Assembly: GCA_022984795.1 (NCBI GenBank)
Contig: JALIHJ010000027.1
Span: 62,001-126,000 of the forward strand
Source of the DNA: Fabrea salina
Lineage: Eukaryota > Ciliophora > Heterotrichea > Heterotrichida > Fabreidae
Direction of reading: 5' to 3'
DNA: 64,000 nt
Shown: piece after piece, positions 61,896-64,000 of the stretch
Layout: every line of letters starts with the position of its first letter
How positions within the stretch are numbered: position 1 is the stretch's first letter
Position numbers and translations under genes: made by a program
Notes under the pieces: generated by a model
What the model was told of the DNA's origin: nothing
Seen by the model: only the letters and a program-made list of their open reading frames with translations
Databases searched by the model: none

Positions 61896-64000
61896 ATGGA
61901 AACACCTAGCGAAATCATAAGCTCTTGGATTAGCGAGAACTTATTCCTGAAAGGCATTAACTCCTCAAAAATACTTCCCAGCAACCTAGAGTTCCTGCCA
62001 CAACCCTTATTGTCAGGCTGCACTAGCGCCCTTGAAGCGGAAAAGTCACTAGAGCTGAATGGCACTCACTTGTCATTCTTGTTTCTTTTCAAAACTACAA
62101 ACCAAGTTACTTTTTGCGCCTACAGCAAAGACTTAGTGCTTCCTTCTAGTGAAGAAGAAAAGTTAAAATTACTGAAAGGCCTGGGAAAGCCAGCTAACCA
62201 AAAGATTGGGACAATCACCTCCGAATCAGAAAAAACACTTTTACTTATCTACAGTAACTTATTTGTTCCTTGCAACATTTCGCAAAAAGACTTTCTGAAA
62301 ATTGCGGACCAACAACTCAAGGTAAAAGAGGAGAATTTTAGGGCTCTCTTTAAGAACCAAACTTGCTCAAGTTCCAGTGAGAATCAAAATTCTCATTTAG
62401 AAGAAAATCAAAGATTCAAAATAATTTACGAATACCTCAAACAAGGGTTTTCAAAACTGGGTATAAAAAACATTAAAGAAAAAGCAGAAAAAGATTCCAA
62501 AATCGGGATGTTCGCTTTGTGCGACAAAAACTCCCAAGAGCCCATCCAGAAGTTCTTAGCTATGTTCAAAGTTGAAAACACTAACCTCACAATCAAATTC
62601 TTGTTTTCTGTTAAAAACAGACCAGCTGTCTTCACTGAAGAAAAAACAAACGCACTCCTTAGTTTCATAAACGAAGCAAACTACTGCCTGCAAGGCGGGT
62701 ACCTAAGCTTCGACTCTAAGAAAAGCCAAGTGCTGTTTGTAATGGATTGCTGCTTACTTGGACTTTCTGAAAAAGGAATTTTAGCCCTTCCCAAAACCAT
62801 TCTAGAGTCTGGGTTAAAAGACTTTTCTAGAGCAGGAGCTGGGTTACTGAAAGTGTTCCAGAGTCAAGAAACTACCTCCAAAGAGTTACTGGAGTCCTGT
62901 GGCTTAGTTCCTTACGACATTTATGGAAGTTCTGAGCTAGAAAAGAACGTTATTCCTTACTTTGGAACTAGTGAATTCCAAAGCGAAAAAAACCTAGCCG
63001 AGCTCATCATGAGACTCCACCTTAACGAAAAACTCTTTGTGATCGAAGAAGTTCTGCCTTCCAGAAAAGAAATTGTGGTGTCCAATTACAAAGGAGCTGA
63101 CCTAGGTTCTGTTTGCTTAAGTGAAAAAGCTCTTCAAGAATTCAGAAACACTGTTTGCAAGTTTTACAGCAACCAAATGATTTTTACTGACCTTGTGTCT
63201 AAAAACCTTATTTTGGACAAGTCAAACAAAATAAGGCTAAGAGTTAAAGAAGGACTAAGTCTAAGCAACTTCATTAAGCACAGTCCCCAAGTAACTATTG
63301 ACATCCACAAAAGAATAAACGAACTAGTCCAGAACTCTTTCACTAAAAAAGAAACTACTGCCCAGACTCTTAAACTCAGTTTAGACTCAAAAAGGTTGCT
63401 CATTGTTAGGAACTGCAAAGCTGGAAGACAAGCATTTGGAACTGAGTTTTCTCAGCCAGTAGAATACGAGTACATTTCTAGCGAAGAGCACTCTGCAGCT
63501 GTAGAGTCGTACGAGAACTATAAAAGACTAAACTTTCCAGGAATGCTGAAGTGTTTAGGGCTTTGTAAAGTTGAAGGAAAGCTGTACAGACTCTGGGAAG
63601 CCAGTCAAAGACTCTTTGAAGTGGGACAGTTTAGTCCTTTAGTGGAACAGCTAGAGTGGATGAAGCAGCTAGTTAGAATCCTTAAACTTTTAGGCTCAAG
63701 GAAAATCAACGTTTCTGAGTTTAGCATTTTTGACTTGTACTTAGACACCCAGCGTAGGATCAAGCTGAAACTCGACATAAAGGGCTCTACCTTACCTGGA
63801 TGGAAAGCACCAGAAGAATTCAGGAACCAAGAGATCTACAAAATAGGGCTTGTAATGTTCAGCTTGAGGTGCGGAGTTACCAATTTAGAAAACTACAACT
63901 TAGAAACTATAACTCAAGAACTCAAAAAGTCTTTAGACAAAGAACCTTGCTTGGAACTAGTCACCAGTATATTCAACCCAGAACTAGAAATTCACGAACT
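61896..64000 (+). CDS. Pseudokinase-like protein (5' part, cut by the window end)
   Basis: 701 codons from the ATG at 61896, open to the last base, so the C-terminus is missing. The first 500 residues are mixed alpha/beta and not recognised. From about residue 500 onward there are kinase-like traces: a patch LKLDIKGSTLPGWKAPEEF resembling the APE motif (GWxAPE, as in the IRE1/RNase L branch) and KIGLVMFSLRCG matching the DxWSLG helix region. No glycine loop, HRD Asp or DFG can be found at the expected places, so it is predicted to be a non-catalytic kinase fold. A family cannot be named. Confidence 0.65.
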   Translation, partial: METPSEIISSWISENLFLKGINSSKILPSNLEFLPQPLLSGCTSALEAEKSLELNGTHLSFLFLFKTTNQVTFCAYSKDLVLPSSEEEKLKLLKGLGKPANQKIGTITSESEKTLLLIYSNLFVPCNISQKDFLKIADQQLKVKEENFRALFKNQTCSSSSENQNSHLEENQRFKIIYEYLKQGFSKLGIKNIKEKAEKDSKIGMFALCDKNSQEPIQKFLAMFKVENTNLTIKFLFSVKNRPAVFTEEKTNALLSFINEANYCLQGGYLSFDSKKSQVLFVMDCCLLGLSEKGILALPKTILESGLKDFSRAGAGLLKVFQSQETTSKELLESCGLVPYDIYGSSELEKNVIPYFGTSEFQSEKNLAELIMRLHLNEKLFVIEEVLPSRKEIVVSNYKGADLGSVCLSEKALQEFRNTVCKFYSNQMIFTDLVSKNLILDKSNKIRLRVKEGLSLSNFIKHSPQVTIDIHKRINELVQNSFTKKETTAQTLKLSLDSKRLLIVRNCKAGRQAFGTEFSQPVEYEYISSEEHSAAVESYENYKRLNFPGMLKCLGLCKVEGKLYRLWEASQRLFEVGQFSPLVEQLEWMKQLVRILKLLGSRKINVSEFSIFDLYLDTQRRIKLKLDIKGSTLPGWKAPEEFRNQEIYKIGLVMFSLRCGVTNLENYNLETITQELKKSLDKEPCLELVTSIFNPELEIHE

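Noticed and set aside
1-64000. Reading UGA as Trp, as in Blepharisma
   Set aside because: No conserved gene contains an in-frame TGA where Trp is expected, TGG is used throughout, and the NBR1-like gene ends properly in TGA.

Overview
The window looks like macronuclear DNA of a heterotrich ciliate, most like Stentor. Six protein-coding introns can be placed, and each is exactly 15 nt (GTAA....AG, with an A at position 10). The standard genetic code fits throughout: TAA, TAG and TGA all end genes, no conserved gene needs an internal stop, and TGG encodes Trp. Intergenic distances are extremely short, often 0-20 bp. The gene content is that of a free-living ciliated protist, with dynein regulatory complex subunits, a cyclic-nucleotide-dependent kinase, Piwi, Ku80, WRAP53 and a retromer subunit. 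The genus is an inference from intron length plus code; no database was consulted. I see no bacterial operon, CRISPR array, virus-like element or transposon.

Layout. 1-14.2 kb: end of a coiled-coil family gene, a PPIL6-type cyclophilin, thymidine kinase, mevalonate kinase, a likely ciliary inner-junction or inner-tubule protein, an LpxB-like glycosyltransferase, an SH3 protein, an MFS transporter, a membrane RING-H2 protein, an acylated cyclic-nucleotide-dependent kinase, a zinc-finger protein, Ku80 and a coiled-coil protein. 14.3-14.53 kb: two tRNA-like RNA genes in tandem. 14.7-31.7 kb: plasma-membrane Ca2+ ATPase, several unrecognised genes, DRC7, a large multi-pass protein, Sec22, a RING protein, a 0.7 kb gene-poor gap, an F-box protein and an ankyrin protein. 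31.8-46.8 kb: ribosomal protein uS2 (RPSA), ubiquitin hydrolase, a pseudo-trypsin/Kelch protein, a DRC12-like protein, an NBR1-like autophagy receptor, cytosolic carboxypeptidase, RFC4, DNAJC7, a probably dead amidase, RAB28 and WRAP53. 46.8-64 kb: a UBL-UBA-RCC1-BTB protein, a DDX24/Mak5 helicase, a 53-residue lipidated protein, two tandem coiled-coil paralogues, a double ubiquitin-like protein, NOP2, a YbaK-type deacylase, VPS29, Piwi, and the 5' part of a pseudokinase-like gene that runs off the window.

How they fit together. The genes are not arranged by pathway, but some themes recur. Cilium and tubulin genes are PPIL6, DRC7, DRC12-like, RAB28 and the carboxypeptidase. DNA-end, telomere and genome-processing genes are Ku80, RFC4, WRAP53 and Piwi. 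Ubiquitin and autophagy genes are the RING proteins, F-box protein, UCH, NBR1-like protein, UBL-UBA-RCC1-BTB protein and double-UBL protein. Three proteins begin with a Gly-Cys acylation signature (PKG, the pseudo-trypsin/Kelch protein and the 53-residue protein). Neighbours are so close, with stops that overlap and starts 4 bp apart, that promoters and 3' ends must be very short or lie inside neighbouring genes.
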